DNA of 64,000 nt from Proteles cristata cristata. Taxonomy: Eukaryota; Chordata; Mammalia; Carnivora; Hyaenidae. A program made the position numbers and the translations under genes. The stretch lies in the NCBI GenBank assembly GCA_017311185.1, contig JAESUZ010003487.1, positions 1,708,001-1,772,000 on the forward strand, written 5' to 3'. How positions within the stretch are numbered: the stretch's first letter is position 1; every line of letters starts with the position of its first letter. Below are positions 12,605-21,444 of the stretch, piece by piece. Under the pieces are notes generated by a model that had not been told where the DNA came from, did not search any database, and worked only from the letters and a program-made list of their open reading frames with translations.

Positions 12605-13020
12605 TCCCTCTAAAAATAAATATGTTTTTTAAAAAAGAAGGAAATCTTGCCATTTGCAATGACATGGATGGAGCTAGAATGTATTGTGCTAAGTGAAATA
12701 AGTCAAGAAGAGAAAGACAAACACCATATGATTTCAGTCATAGGTGGAATTTAAGAAACAAAACAGATAGGGAACATATGCAAAGGTGGGGAAGATAAGA
12801 GACGGAAACAAACCACAAGAGACTCTTAATGGTAAAGAACAAACTGAGGGTTGAAGGAGGTGGGTAAGAGATGAGCTAAATGGGTGATAAGGAGGGTGCG
12901 TGTTGTGAGCACTGGGTATTATATGTAAGTGATGAATCACTGAATTCTACTCCTGAAACCAATATTGCACTGTATATTAACTAAAATTTAAATTAATAGA
13001 AAGTAAAAAATAAAAATAAA
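12310..13020 (+). mobile_element. carnivore L1 3' end, split by a CanSINE
   Basis: The sequence encodes the end of L1 ORF2 and the 3' UTR: CCCAAATGTCCATCGACTGA, GATGGATAAAGAAGATGTAT, then after the SINE GACATGGATGGAGCTAGAAT, GCTAAGTGAAATAAGTCAAG, GAGACTCTTAATGGTAAAGA and the terminal TGATGAATCACTGAATTCTA / AACTAAAATTTAAATTAATA. The two parts are 12310-12396 and 12638-13020. It is 5'-truncated and has stops in the coding part. Confidence 0.85.
12397..12637 (+). mobile_element. CanSINE inside an L1 3' end
   Basis: Begins GGGGCGCCTGGATGGCTCAG and ends TAAAAATAAATATG with an A-rich tail. The CT-rich part has expanded into a (CT)n microsatellite at about 12561-12601. Imperfect direct repeats AAAGAATGGA (12388-12397) and AAAGAAGGAA (12634-12643) suggest the target duplication, so the insertion post-dates the host L1. 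Confidence 0.9.
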
Positions 13021-13029
13021 TTTAAAAGA

Positions 13030-14399
13030 GAAACATAGGAGGAAAGTGAATATCTAAAACGGTTTCAGAAATTGAGCCCTAAAATTGCAACAAAAATTCA
13101 GCATGACTTTGGAAGACCTGACGGGCATTTGTAACCATTCATGGCAGGCTTTCTACATATTGTGAGGACTTCACAGATCAGCAAAGGAGATGCGCCACGC
13201 ACATAAATGCTTCAGATCAAGTTCACCAAGAGCTGCAAACTCAAATGACAACAGGAGACACTGAGTAATATAAATGAGTAAATGATACAAGCCTAGTAGG
13301 CAGGCAGCCTCTTTTGATGGTGAGAGGATATCAGAAAACTATTCTTACACAATAAGGAAAACAGCAGAACAGGCGATGGGAATTCATCCTCAGAGGAGAG
13401 GCAGCAGGAGAAAGCGATGGGACTGTGTCATACAGAAAAGTACATGGCCCTACACAGAGGACAGCTGCTTCTCGCCTCTGAACAATTGCCGCCACCTTGG
13501 AAGGTTGTCCCACGTGTCAGGTGGTGCAGTTTCCAAGAGAAGTCAGATACCCTGATGCTGGGAAAAGCTGGTTGTGGGAATCTTAAACTTTGTAAATTAT
13601 GGGCCAAATTAAAAATTGCGTAGATGGATTAAAACAAGACTGTGGGCACAGTTTAGAACATTCCAGTAATGGGAAATAGGTGTTTGGAATGTCTAGGAAG
13701 ACTTCACGGAGGGATTGCTGGTGAAGCTGAGCCTTAGAGAAAGTCGTTGACAGAAACGACCACCTCACATAGGAGGGTGAAGGGCGAAAGGGTTCAAGTG
13801 ACAGTGTCAGTCATACTTTTGAAAGTCATGTAATTCAGGCGTCCAAGACTTGGGTACATACCAAAATGAACTTGGGAAGTTTTGTTTACTGTTTAATGGG
13901 TTCAGAGTTGCTGTTTGGAATGATGAAAAGTTTCTAGAGATGGACAGTCGTGATGGCTGCACGATATATTGAAGGTCCTTAATGCCACTAAATTATATTG
14001 TTAAGAGACATTAACATAGTAAAAAAAGAAAAATTTATGCAATCTAAGTCATGTCTTATTATAAATATTAGAAACCGAGTATAGAAAAGGTGATTTTAAT
14101 AATGAAGTTTTGTCCTCAACCTGCTGCCAAATGAATCTGCAATGAACCAACAAATTCTTCCCATCATTCCCCTCAGAAACTATTAGGAATTCATCTCGCT
14201 GGCCTCTTGCATCTCAACATTGGCTATTTCACAGGCAACAATCCCATCTATTCCATTAGAATCATCCTGGGCTTCATATGCTCTGAATCTGACCTATTCA
14301 TCATCCATAGCATTTGAGGAGAGAGAGATGACAAAAAGCAGGTAAGTTTCACATTCCCCAGAGAATAGAGTCATGTGAATCCCTTTATTTGTGTGGACA
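13030..14399. other. unique DNA, possible L2 remnant
   Basis: No gene was recognised. At 13680-13770, GGAAGACTTCACGGAGG followed by GAAGCTGAGCCTTAGAG is reminiscent of antisense L2, but it is too short to call firmly. Confidence 0.45.
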
Positions 14400-14599
14400 T
14401 TTGTGTGTAATGTGTGTGTGCATGAGTATGTTTAACCATATTGGCTTCTTTTACTTAATTTTCTGCTCTCTGATTTTTTAAAATGTGAACTTAGATAACT
14501 TTCCACTCCGGTACTTACAGATTTAGTTTTTCACCTTCAATAGCTACCCTAGTGTTTCACTATACGTAAGAAGCACGCCTCTTCCATTGAAAGAAATCG

Positions 14600-14830
14600 A
14601 GGGAGTCTGTTATATTTTTTCCTTTATGAACTGTGCTATAATATTCTTTTATTTATATTTATTGCACAAATAAAAAGTGCACAAATATTTCATATGAGTT
14701 AACTTTCTAGATACATTGTTGCAAGGTCAACAGGTATGACTATTTAATGCAATAAAATTTGTCCAATTATTCTGCAAAAAGAAAACTTGCATCAATTTTT
14801 ACACTTCCACCAAAGGTGTTGTGGAATCTA
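14600..14830 (-). repeat. old L1M 3'-region fragment (antisense)
   Basis: CAATTTTTACACTTCCACCA preceded by a CAAGGTCAACAGGTATGACT segment resembles the antisense L1M block 'gggtcaaagggtatg...caatttacactcccaccagcagtgt'. The left edge is uncertain. Confidence 0.45.
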
Positions 14831-14874
14831 AAAGGCTTTCTAGACTCTCAGAACCCTACTGTCAGAAATCTTAA

Positions 14875-14960
14875 GGCAGTAGTTCTGAGGTAGGGTCCAG
14901 AGATCAATATTATTTAAAAACTCTATAGGTAACTCTAATATTTACCAGCTTCTGAACCCA
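14875..14960. repeat. possible MER5-type remnant
   Basis: AGTAGTTCTGAGGTAGGGTC then AGATCAATATTATTTAAAAA resembles the start of a MER5-class element ('cagtggttctcaaagtgtggtcc'). Weak. Confidence 0.3.
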
Positions 14961-14984
14961 TTGATCTAAGCACAGGATCAACAT

Positions 14985-16230
14985 CAAATTGCATATTATC
15001 TAATTGCAACTAAAATCTAAGAACTAAGAAACGTTTTTGACAGAAATAGAAGAACTCCTAAATAAATGGGAAGGTATACTATCTTCATGAATTAGAATAC
15101 TGGATATTGCAATTCTCAAATTAACCTGTGAATTAACTGTTACCACGATCAAACAGCAAGAAAAGAGAGAAAGAGAGAGGACACAAGCTAATTTCTTAAA
15201 ATAGAGGAGGAAGACATACTAGAAGGAGTCAAAACCAATCACAAAGCTATAGCAGTTATACAGTATTGTATCGTACTAGAATAGACAAAAAAGAACAATG
15301 GAAAAGTCTAAAGAATAGAACACACACTGTCATTGGTAACTAGAATGAGAGTACAGTACAGCAGAAAAAGGATGGCTTTTTCAAAAATTGTGCTGATTGA
15401 TTGTATTACCTTTTGGGAAAAAAAAGAATCTTGACCTCCTACCTTTTACCATACACAACAACGAAACAATGACAGATTGTAAGCCAGATGTAAAATAATA
15501 CAGATATTAGAAGACTACATATGAAAACATATATATGACCCTCAGGTAAACAGGGATTTTGTAAGAGGACATAAAAATCATTAAACATTAACACGATAAA
15601 TTGCACTGTACTAACATTAATATGTTCTGCTCATCAAAATGTACCATTTAGAGAGTAAAAAGGAAAGCTAGAGTGAGAAAGATATTTATAATACATATAT
15701 CTAACAAAGTACTCATAAAGAGGATATATTTTTAAAAATTCCTACAAATCAATATGGAAAAGATAAGAAATCTCAAGATAAGAAAATTTGCAAAAGTTTT
15801 GAACAGACACTTCAAATGAAGAGGACATGTAACTGGCTGATAAATATATACAACATTTCCCAACTTCATTGCCTGTCAGAGAAATGCAAATTAATAATAT
15901 GATCCATTCAAAGGCAACCTTGGTATAACTCTGTCGGTTGAGAATCCCACTTGAGCTCAGTTTATGATCTTGCAGTTCATGGGTTAGAGCCCCGCATCTG
16001 GCTCACTGCTGTCAGCACAGAGCCCACTTTGGATCCTCTGTCACCCTCTCTCTGCCCTTCCCCCGCTCTGCTCTCTCAAAAATAAAAATTTTAAAAATAA
16101 TGTGATACCTTCATATACCACCAGAATGAAGTGAGAAAAAAAAAAGATAGTACCAGTATGTAGTGTCAGTGGAAATATAAATTGGTACAGCCTCCTTGTA
16201 AAATTGTTTAACAATACCTATTAAATTGAA
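14985..16230 (+). repeat. old L1M ORF2 relic, split by a CanSINE
   Basis: Words in the order of the C-terminal half of L1 ORF2 can be followed: CTATCTTCATGAATTAGAAT, AAGCTATAGCAGTTATACAG, GAATAGAACACACACTGTC, TTGACCTCCTACCTTTTACC, AGACACTTCAAATGAAGAGG, GAAATGCAAATTAATAATAT, and after the SINE TACCACCAGAATGAAGTGAG and AAATTGGTACAGCCTCCTTG. Many stops and indels are present. The two parts are 14985-15914 and 16098-16230. Confidence 0.7.
15915..16097 (+). mobile_element. diverged CanSINE inside L1M
   Basis: The body TTGAGCTCAGTTTATGATCT, GGGTTAGAGCCCCGCATCTG, CTGTCAGCACAGAGCCCACT and the end CTCTCAAAAATAAAAATTT identify a CanSINE whose first 20 bp are degraded. It is older than most copies in the window. 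Confidence 0.8.
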
Positions 16231-16874
16231 TCATGTTGCATTTCTCTGAATTACTGAAGAAGATAATCCTCATGCAATTTAGTTAGTACTAACTGTTGCT
16301 TTAAAAAATAATGATTGGTTTTCAAATAGGTATTTCTTAACTCTCTACTCAGCATTTTAAAACATCCTGGAGCAGGGAATAATGCCTCATTTCTTATATC
16401 AACAGACTATCTAGTCCATCGCATGGTATATATGCAGAATGCTATGTTGAAGGTGTCTCTGATTTATATGGTCAATTAATAAGTACATTTATATGTTATA
16501 AAAAGCTTTCATATCTTTGATCTCTTCTACATACTAAACAAGCTAGTGTCTTAGATTTCAGTTTTTTTTAAATCTGCTATAATTCCATTTCTAGAAATTT
16601 ATTCACATGTAGATTATTCATTATTTCTTTATCCACGAGAAGCTGTGCTAGTCACTGATGCTAAAACAAGGAGAAAAACAAATACCTTTCTGGGATAATC
16701 ATGAGCAGACCATAAAAACGAATGGTTGGGTTGTAGTTTGAGGTGATGATATAGGAGGATATGAACTCACTTCCTTCCATGGATGCACTGAATCTATAGC
16801 TACATGTCAAACAACTTCCCCCTGCCCCTGCCCCTGCCCCAAACAAAAAACAAACAACAACAAAACACCTAAAA
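16231..16874. other. unique DNA with a (CCCCTG)n tract
   Basis: No gene was recognised. A short CCCCTG hexanucleotide tract lies at about 16818-16840, followed by an A/C-rich stretch to 16868 that borders the L1 leader. Confidence 0.5.
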
Positions 16875-19150
16875 GCTGTCTGAGTGGCTCCTACACCTCA
16901 GACATGTGAGAGAGTTCACACTGAAGCAGGTTGGAGGGACTGGAAGCCATCTTACCATAAACCCCATCTCTGATACGGCAACTGGAGAGCCCAAAACCCA
17001 GAGCTTTTCTCTCAGGAACAAAGGCTTTACATCTCATAGCAAGCACTCCAGCTTTTAAGATCTGCACCCCTGACAGACAAGTTCCCAAAACACATAACTT
17101 TGAAAACAAGGCCTGTGTCCATGAGAGCCACAGCCTTTGGCAATCTGAGACATGACTCTTCAAGGGCCCACACATGGACTTACCTGCCCCAGAACTTAGT
17201 GCAGAGACAGGGGATCAAGAGGTAGCCAGACTATATGTGAAAAAGGCTCATCAGCTTGTCGGTAAAGCATTGGCTTAAGAGGCAGGCATCTAATTTAATA
17301 CACGTCTAGAGGCCTGTTGGCTGCCAGGTGCCATTTAGACATTCCAGTGACTTATTTGCACTCTCCCCTTGCTGTGCATCAGGGGCACCTTCTACAGCAA
17401 CTGGCTCTGGTGGCTAGTGGGACTTACACTCGTGGATTCCACAGAATGGTTACCAATGGAAAAATAGCTCTTCAATGGCTCCCATTCCCAGGGCACACCA
17501 AGAAGAAAACAGACTCAGGAGCTTGGTCTGTCTGTAAAAGAGGACTGTTAGGTTGTCATCATAGCTTCCCAAGGGGAAGGCTTCCAATTAAATACACATC
17601 TAAAAGCTGAAGGAATCCCTTCCAGAGACCTCAGAGGGTGATCACTCTCTTTGTATTCCCTCTCTGCCACGTTCCAGAGTGCTGGTGCCTCCCAGAGGGG
17701 AGCTTTTACATCCATTTGGTGCCCTGGTTTTTACATCTGGTGCCCCAGGTTTTGCACTGCCCTTTAATTGTCTGGCTCTGGGAGCAAGGGGGAGACTTGT
17801 GTCCCTGGATCCCATAGTACTGTAACAGACAGAAAATTCTTTTTTTTTTTTCCAGACAGAAAATTCTTGACTGCCACCCTCCACCCGGCACTGCTCAGAG
17901 AGCAGACTGAAATACACCCCAATCTTTCTGTGCAAGAAGCTTATCTGCTTGTCCTAGAGCTTTGGCCTGAAGCCTGAAGGATGGGCTTCAGCTCTGGCAC
18001 GTATCTAGGGGGCAACAGAAGGGCTCTCAGAGAATAGGCTGATGAATCCCTAAGTCCACATTGGCCTTTAACATCCTGATGCACAGAGAAAAAAAAAATA
18101 GCTGTTCAAAAGAGCAACTAGAATATAAAGGATCCGGTCCTAGAACTCCAAAAAATGGCAGGGAAGTTGCTGGAACTCTATCTGCATAAGAGGGGCTGGC
18201 AAACACTGTGGTTTACATTCCCCCTCTGCCTTAATAACTCAGACAGAAACAGGGTCCAGATGCCATAGCCAGTATGCCGCCTTGGCAAGCCCTGGAACCC
18301 TAGCCTATACCATCCCCAGATACGCTGGGGCACAGAAAAAAAAAAAAAAAACCATGGTTTATTTATTTATTTATTTATTTTTTTTTTTACAAATAGTTTA
18401 TTGTCAAATTAGTTTCCACATAACACCCAGTGCTCATCCCCACCAGTGCCCTCCTCCATGCCCACCCCTCCTCCCCCCCACATCCACCAGTCCTCAGTTT
18501 TTGTCAGCATTCAAGAGTCTCTCATGGTTTGCCTCTCTCCCTTTCCCCCACCATTTCCGCCCTTCTTCTCCCCCTTGGTCCTCTGTTAAGTTCCTCCTAA
18601 TCCTCCTATACGTGCACACATATGATATTTGTCCTTCTCTGCCTGACTTATTTCGCTCAGCATAACACCCTCAAGGTCCATCCATGTTGCTACACATGGC
18701 CAGATTTCATTGTTTCTCATTGCCATGTAGTATTCCATGGTATAGATAAACCACATCTTCTTGATCCATTCATCTGTTGATGGAACAAACCATGGTTTAA
18801 AAGGGCACCTATACCATAAAGGACCCAGCCCTAGAACTACAGCAAACAGTGAAGGAGCTGCTGGAACCCACTCTGGCTCAGAGTAGCTGGCAAGCACCAT
18901 GACTCATATTCCTCCTCAAACTTGATAGCACAGACAGGAGTGGATTCCAAGCACCACAGCTGGCCTAGAGCCTCATACCATGTATGGGCTATGTACCAGC
19001 CCAGCAAGCCCGCCAAGGTGGCCCCAACATGGTAGGCACCGGGGTACCACTGACGAGCACTCACTATAGCTTCACCTATTTCACTAAGGTGACTAAGGTG
19101 CAAAACACTTCAGAACACTCTAGGCACCTATTATTTTCACTCCAGGTGAC
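16875..19150 (+). repeat. L1 5' leader made of diverged tandem monomers
   Basis: Segments recur in the same order. CTCATCAGCTTGTC at 17247 recurs as TATCTGCTTGTCC near 17940. AATACACGTCT at 17298 recurs as AATACACATCT at 17591. CTGGCTCTGG at 17401 recurs at 17772. AAAGGATCCGGTCCTAGAAC at 18127 recurs as AAAGGACCCAGCCCTAGAAC at 18818, about 250 bp apart once the inserted L1 is removed. Unit lengths of roughly 250-370 bp and their place upstream of ORF1 fit a monomeric L1 promoter region. The family role is known from rodent L1; its use here is inference. Confidence 0.6.
18349..18799 (-). mobile_element. recent antisense L1 3' fragment with palindromic target duplication
   Basis: The body at 18362-18786 is a 5'-truncated L1 in minus orientation. 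On the minus strand it encodes the last part of ORF2 (IKKMWFIYTMEYYMAMRNNE, then an ATWMDLEGVMLSEISQAEKD-like segment), then the 3' UTR, and ends in an AAATAAATAAATAAA tail that reads as T-rich at 18362-18390. It is flanked by the 13-bp direct repeat AAACCATGGTTTA (18349-18361 and 18787-18799). The right-hand junction reads GGTTTAAAAG, fitting the L1 endonuclease preference for a T-run followed by AA. Confidence 0.9.
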
Positions 19151-19747
19151 TTGTCAGTGAACCACTGGTGCAGAGTGCTTGGATCCAGCTGCTCTACCAG
19201 GATTGTCCTTGCACAGAATACTCGGACCACCTGGTTTGTGCTCACCCCAGCTTTAGTAGTGTGGCCAGTGTGCCCTCTACATGAAAGTCACAGGACATAC
19301 CAGGTTGCACCCAATTCAGATTTAGCTCTCTTGCCAGAGGCTCTTTGCATGGAGAGCTCTGGGCCTCCCTGGCTTATACTCACTTTCCCTCCAGATGTAA
19401 TCTCAGGGTACCCTCATTGCAGGGAGTCCTGGAATTACCCTGCTCATGCCACTTCAGCTTCAGCTCTTCTACCAGGGAAACCTCTATACAGAGAGCTCCA
19501 GGACACCCAGCTTTCACCCACTTCAGCCTCAGCTGTCCTGCCAAGGGACCACCCCAGACCACACTTACTTAAGCTCAGGCAATACCACCAAGGCAGTATC
19601 AGCAGTGAGTGTTCTGGGACTAACAGCCCATGTGACCCACAGTTACAGCTAGCCAGCCAAAGTCACCAAGGACACACAGTCAACATTAGGGATGACAATA
19701 CACAACACCACTCCTTTAAGGTGAGAAGAAATAACAGTTCCACCTAA
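19151..19747 (+). other. 198-codon open frame across the 69-bp array
   Basis: This is the longest open frame in the window. It runs through the 69-bp (23-codon) repeat array in the leader of L1 relic 1. Because 69 is a multiple of three, each unit keeps the same frame, and the product shows a 23-residue periodicity (SDLALLPEALCMES..., SASALLPGKPLYREL..., SASAVLPRDHP...). Other frames of the array are partly open too (plus strand 19345-19572 and 19446-19652; minus strand 19380-19562), which argues that openness comes from the repeat itself. I know of no protein family that matches. It probably is not a functional gene; see findings. Confidence 0.35.
19177..19640 (+). repeat. 69-bp tandem repeat array in an L1 leader
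   Basis: Consecutive units of 69 bp can be set out at 19177-19245, 19246-19314, 19315-19383, 19384-19452 and 19453-19521, followed by a shortened unit (19522-19568) and one of about 72 bp (19569-19640). Shared words are CAGCT, CTCTTGCCAGAGG / CTTCTACCAGGG / TGTCCTGCCAAGGG, GGAGAGCTC / AGAGAGCTCC and an ending in CTCAC or CCCAC. Units are about 60-75% alike by eye. The array lies 130 bp upstream of the ORF1 relic. Confidence 0.8.
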
Positions 19748-20024
19748 TTCATAGAAATGAACAGAGTCAAGTAAAATGAGAAAACAGAGGATATGTTTCA
19801 AAGGAAAAAATATGACAAAACTTCAGAAAAAGATCTGAATGAAATGGAGATAACCAATCTACCTGATAATGGGTTCAAAGTAATGGTCATAAAGATGCTC
19901 ACCAAACTGGAGAGACCAGTGGATGAACTCAGTTCAACAATGAGACAGAAAATATAACAGAGTTGAAGAATAACTGAAATGAAAAATATACCAAAAAAGC
20001 ATCCAAGCTGAATAGCAAAAGAAG

Positions 20025-20112
20025 AGAATTATAGAAGAAGGAAGAAGCAAGGAGGAAGAAGAAGAAGAGGAAGAAGAAGAGAAAGAAGGAGAGGAAGGAG
20101 AGGAGGAGAAAG
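20025..20112 (+). repeat. polypurine (GAA/GGA)n tract
   Basis: An almost pure purine run built from GAAGAAGAAG and GGAGAGGAGG units within the ORF1 relic. It replaces part of the coiled-coil-coding region of ORF1. Confidence 0.9.
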
Positions 20113-20389
20113 GTTAAGGGATTAAAGGATCTCTAGGATAACATCAGCAAAAACATTTTTGCATTATATGGGTCTGGGAGGAGAAGAAAGAAGGAAAAGG
20201 GTAAAAAACTTATTTGAAGAAATAATAGCTAATACTTCCCTAACCTGGGGAAGGAAACAGACATCCAGGTTCAAGGAGTACAGAGAGTTCCAAACAAGAT
20301 GAACCCAATGAGGTCCATAATATGACACATAATAATTAAGATGCAAAAGATCAAAGACAAAGAGAGAATTCTAAAAGCAGCAAGAAAAC

Positions 20390-20617
20390 GGGTACCTGGG
20401 TGGCTCAGTCAGTTAAATGTTCAACTTCAGCTCAGGTCATGATCTCACAGTTTGTGGGTTCAAGTCCCATGTCAGGCTCTGTGTTGACAGCTCAGAGCCT
20501 AGAGCCTGCTTCAGATTCTGTGTCTCTTCCTCTCCCCCTCCCCTACTCATGCTCTGTCTGTCTCTCTCAAAAATAAAATAAACATTAAGAAATTTAAAAT
20601 AAATAAATGAAAATAAA
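20390..20617 (+). mobile_element. CanSINE inside L1 ORF1 relic
   Basis: Begins GGTACCTGGGTGGCTCAGTC, has TGGGTTCAAGTCCCATGTCA in the B-box region, and ends AAAAATAAAATAAACATTAA. The flanking L1 words TAAAAGCAGCAAGAAAA (left) and TAAAAGCAGTAAGACA (right) form the target-site duplication. The tail region continues into the (AC)n tract. Confidence 0.9.
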
Positions 20618-20625
20618 AGCAGTAA

Positions 20626-20643
20626 GACACACACACACACACA

Positions 20644-20676
<33 letters not shown>

Positions 20677-20677
20677 C
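20626..20677. repeat. (AC)n microsatellite
   Basis: About 25 AC units with one interruption (ACATAC), downstream of the CanSINE tail. Antisense reading gives meaningless Cys-Val repeats. Confidence 0.95.
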
Positions 20678-21444
20678 TACTTACATACAAGGGAAATCCC
20701 ATAAAGCTATCAGCTGATTTTTTTTTAGCAGAAACTTTATAGGCCAGAAGGGAGTGGCATGATATATTCAAAGTGCTGAAATTAAGGGGAAAAAAACAAC
20801 AACTAACATCAAGAATATTCTATGCGACAAGATTATCATTTAAAATTAATGGAAAGATAGTTTCCGATGCAAACAAAGGAGTTCATCACCACTAAACCAA
20901 CTTTACAAGAAATGTTCAAGGGAATTCTTCAAGGGGAGAAGTGGGAAAGCCACAATTAGAAGTACAAAAATTACGACAAGACAAAATGTCATGAGTAAAA
21001 TCACTTATTAAAACTAATATGAAAGTTAAAGACAAAAGTAATAAAATCAGCTATATCTAAAAAATTAGTGAAGAGGACTCAAAAAAAGATGTAAAATGTG
21101 ACATGTAGGTAAAACATAGATGAGGAAGTAAATATAAAGTTCTTTTAGTATGTGTTCAATTTTAAAGAGACCATCAACTTAATACAGACTGTTATGTAAT
21201 TGGTGTGTGATATATGAACTCATGGTAAATACAAACCAAAACCGATAATAGATACACAAAAAGATAAAAGAACAATTCAAAGTCCTCAATCACACACACA
21301 CACACAGAGCGAGAAAAAAAAAGGAAGGAACAAAGAACTATATAAATAACTAGAAATCAATTAACAAATCAGCATTAACAACTCTAGCAGAACTTAGTCC
21401 TGTGTCAGCATTGGAGTACTGTATTCTCCTCAAACTACCCTAAG

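Larger units (their letters stand above)
19776..20935 (+). pseudogene. L1 ORF1 relic (RNA-binding chaperone protein), broken
   Basis: L1 ORF1 normally encodes a trimeric coiled-coil RNA-binding protein that packages L1 RNA. Conserved nucleotide words follow the carnivore/L1MA-type ORF1: AATGAAATGGAGATAACCAA, GGTTCAAAGTAATGGTCAT, AAAACTTATTTGAAGAAATA, CCCTAACCTGGGGAAGGAAA, CAGACATCCAGGTTCAAGGA, GCTATCAGCTGATTTT, GGCCAGAAGGGAGTGGCATG and TATTCAAAGTGCTGAAA. The frame is broken by stops, a CanSINE at 20390-20617, an (AC)n tract and a purine-tract expansion at 20025-20112. The start is set at the ATG at 19776, whose context GTAAAATGAG matches that of the second copy. Confidence 0.8.

Noticed and set aside
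18586..18900. 104-codon minus frame as a novel gene
   Set aside because: It is a chimera of L1 leader sequence and the end of ORF2 from the inserted antisense L1.
19177..19640. Regular repeats considered as a CRISPR array
   Set aside because: Repeats are directly tandem, diverged and without unique spacers, and the genome is a mammal's.
20437..20771. Cys-Val repeat frames
   Set aside because: Translation of the (AC)n microsatellite on the minus strand.
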